A stretch of DNA of 6,028 bases from an uncultured Lachnospiraceae bacterium. Lineage in GTDB: Bacteria > Bacillota > Clostridia > Lachnospirales > Lachnospiraceae. Within the stretch, counting starts at the first letter, position 1, and each line of letters opens with the position of its first letter. Below are positions 5,162 to 6,028 of this stretch, one piece after another. The position numbers were made by a program, and so were the translations under genes. A model generated the notes under the pieces. That model was not told the origin of the DNA. It worked only from the letters and a program-made list of their open reading frames with translations, and searched no databases. The stretch spans positions 1 to 6,028 of the forward strand of contig CAMOVS010000090.1 of the NCBI GenBank assembly GCA_946627575.1, in the 5' to 3' direction.

Positions 5162-6028
5162 ATGACAGCGGAATTATTCAAACATAGAAAAAACATCATA
5201 CGTGAGATGATCCAGGATGAAAAGTATGTTCCCATGCGGTTCAGGGACATGTGCTTTGTGCTGGGGGTATCCGGGGATGAAAGAGATGAGCTTAAGGAGA
5301 TACTGGACAGCTTGATCGAGGACGGCCTTCTGGATATGACCGCCAGGGGCAAATACATCCGGCCGGAGAACCGGAACGTGACCGGCTTTTTTTCCGGGAG
5401 CGGAAGGGGATTTGGCTTTGTCCGGGTGGATCAGTCTGAGGAAGAGATCTTCATTCCGCCGGTCTATGTTAATGGGGCTTTCCACAAGGACCGGGTTCTG
5501 GTTCGGGTTAAACAAGGACCCGAAAGCGCCGGAAAGAACCCGGAAGGTATGGTTGTGAAGATCCTGGGACATGAAATATCCACTCTGATCGGAACCTGGC
5601 TGCCTGCGGATTCCGGCAGACAGGGTCTGGTGGTTCCGGATGATCCCCATATCGGTAGAGAGATCTCGGTAAGGGGCAAGCGGATCAAAGGGGCCGGAGC
5701 CGGGGATAAGGTGATCGTGAAGCTCCTTGACTATGGATCTGATGCGAAGATTCCTGAGGGGGAGATTACGGAGATCCTGGGCAACATCAATGATCCAAGA
5801 ACTGATGTGACCTCCGTCCTGAGAGCTTTTGAGATCGAGGAAGCATTTCCCAAGGCGGCCATGAGGGAAGCTGCCGCTATATCAGCCCATGTAGATGGAG
5901 ACCGGATTCTGGAAGATCATCCTGAGCGGCAGGACTTTCGTCAGCTCCTGACGGTGACCATAGACGGGGAAGATGCCAGAGATCTGGATGATGCCATAAG
6001 CATTTCCAAAGTAGAAGACGAGAATGGG
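5162..6028 (+). CDS. rnr: Ribonuclease R, 3'-truncated by window edge
   Basis: This processive 3'-to-5' exoribonuclease degrades structured RNA and, in bacteria studied, non-stop mRNA together with SmpB-tmRNA. The frame is open from ATG 5162 to the last base, giving 289 residues of an expected 700-800. Residues 5-66 form the winged-helix N-terminal domain, ending in ARGKYIRP. About 70-135 is the first cold-shock/OB domain with GRGFGFV at 81-87, and about 143-208 the second. The linker motif NINDPRTDV is at 208-216. The catalytic RNB domain opens with VTIDGEDARDLDDAISI, in which Asp268, Asp274, Asp276 and Asp277 match in spacing the magnesium-binding aspartates of E. coli RNase R. The rest of the RNB domain, the S1 domain and the C-terminus lie outside. 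The ATG is chosen because the N-terminal domain aligns from it, although its ribosome binding site is weak. Position after secG is typical for Firmicutes. Confidence 0.95.
   Translation, partial: MTAELFKHRKNIIREMIQDEKYVPMRFRDMCFVLGVSGDERDELKEILDSLIEDGLLDMTARGKYIRPENRNVTGFFSGSGRGFGFVRVDQSEEEIFIPPVYVNGAFHKDRVLVRVKQGPESAGKNPEGMVVKILGHEISTLIGTWLPADSGRQGLVVPDDPHIGREISVRGKRIKGAGAGDKVIVKLLDYGSDAKIPEGEITEILGNINDPRTDVTSVLRAFEIEEAFPKAAMREAAAISAHVDGDRILEDHPERQDFRQLLTVTIDGEDARDLDDAISISKVEDENG

Noticed and set aside
5174..5650. Minus-strand open frames opposite the start of rnr (5174-5650 and 5464-5688)
   Set aside because: They mirror the well-supported RNase R coding sequence and show no recognisable domain or ribosome binding site.

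Overview
The window looks like a chromosomal housekeeping segment from a Gram-positive anaerobe of the Clostridia, most likely a Lachnospiraceae-type organism. The basis is the gene set and order (tpiA-gpmI, then secG-rnr), the protein sequences (a SEC-C-bearing methionine aminopeptidase, a clostridial-type SecG, an RNase R with a long winged-helix N-terminus), strong AGGAGG-like ribosome binding sites, and sigma-A type promoters. The assignment is by recognition, not by a search. All supported genes are on the + strand and none is visibly broken. The first and last genes are cut by the window edges.

Layout. Bases 1-659 hold the 3' part of tpiA (triose-phosphate isomerase), followed after 21 bases by a complete gpmI (cofactor-independent phosphoglycerate mutase, 681-2222). 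These look like the last two genes of a glycolytic operon, which ends in a strong intrinsic terminator (2245-2291). The terminator T-run overlaps the -35 region of a good promoter (2281-2309). This promoter is followed by an unexplained leader of about 164 bases and then by a methionine aminopeptidase with an N-terminal SEC-C zinc motif (2480-3349, GTG start). A lipoprotein of the BMP/PnrA substrate-binding family follows after 57 bases (3407-4666), with no transporter genes beside it. A second promoter of nearly the same design (4728-4756) drives secG (4808-5044), which ends in another hairpin terminator (5087-5116). Three tandem copies of a 15-base AT-rich unit fill the space up to the start of rnr (5162 onward, RNase R), which runs off the window inside its catalytic RNB domain.

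How the genes fit together. tpiA and gpmI are consecutive-pathway glycolytic enzymes. map, secG and rnr serve protein maturation, protein export and RNA quality control. In related Firmicutes the glycolytic operon (gap-pgk-tpiA-gpmI-eno) and the secG-rnr-smpB cluster are often near each other. Here the place often taken by eno is occupied by map and the BMP lipoprotein.

I did not find a convincing new defence, mobile or RNA system. The points most worth a second look are the terminator/promoter overlap, the leader with mutually exclusive pairings, the orphan cysteine-rich BMP lipoprotein, the tandem repeat that supplies the weak ribosome binding site of rnr, and the likely misplaced GTG start of secG.
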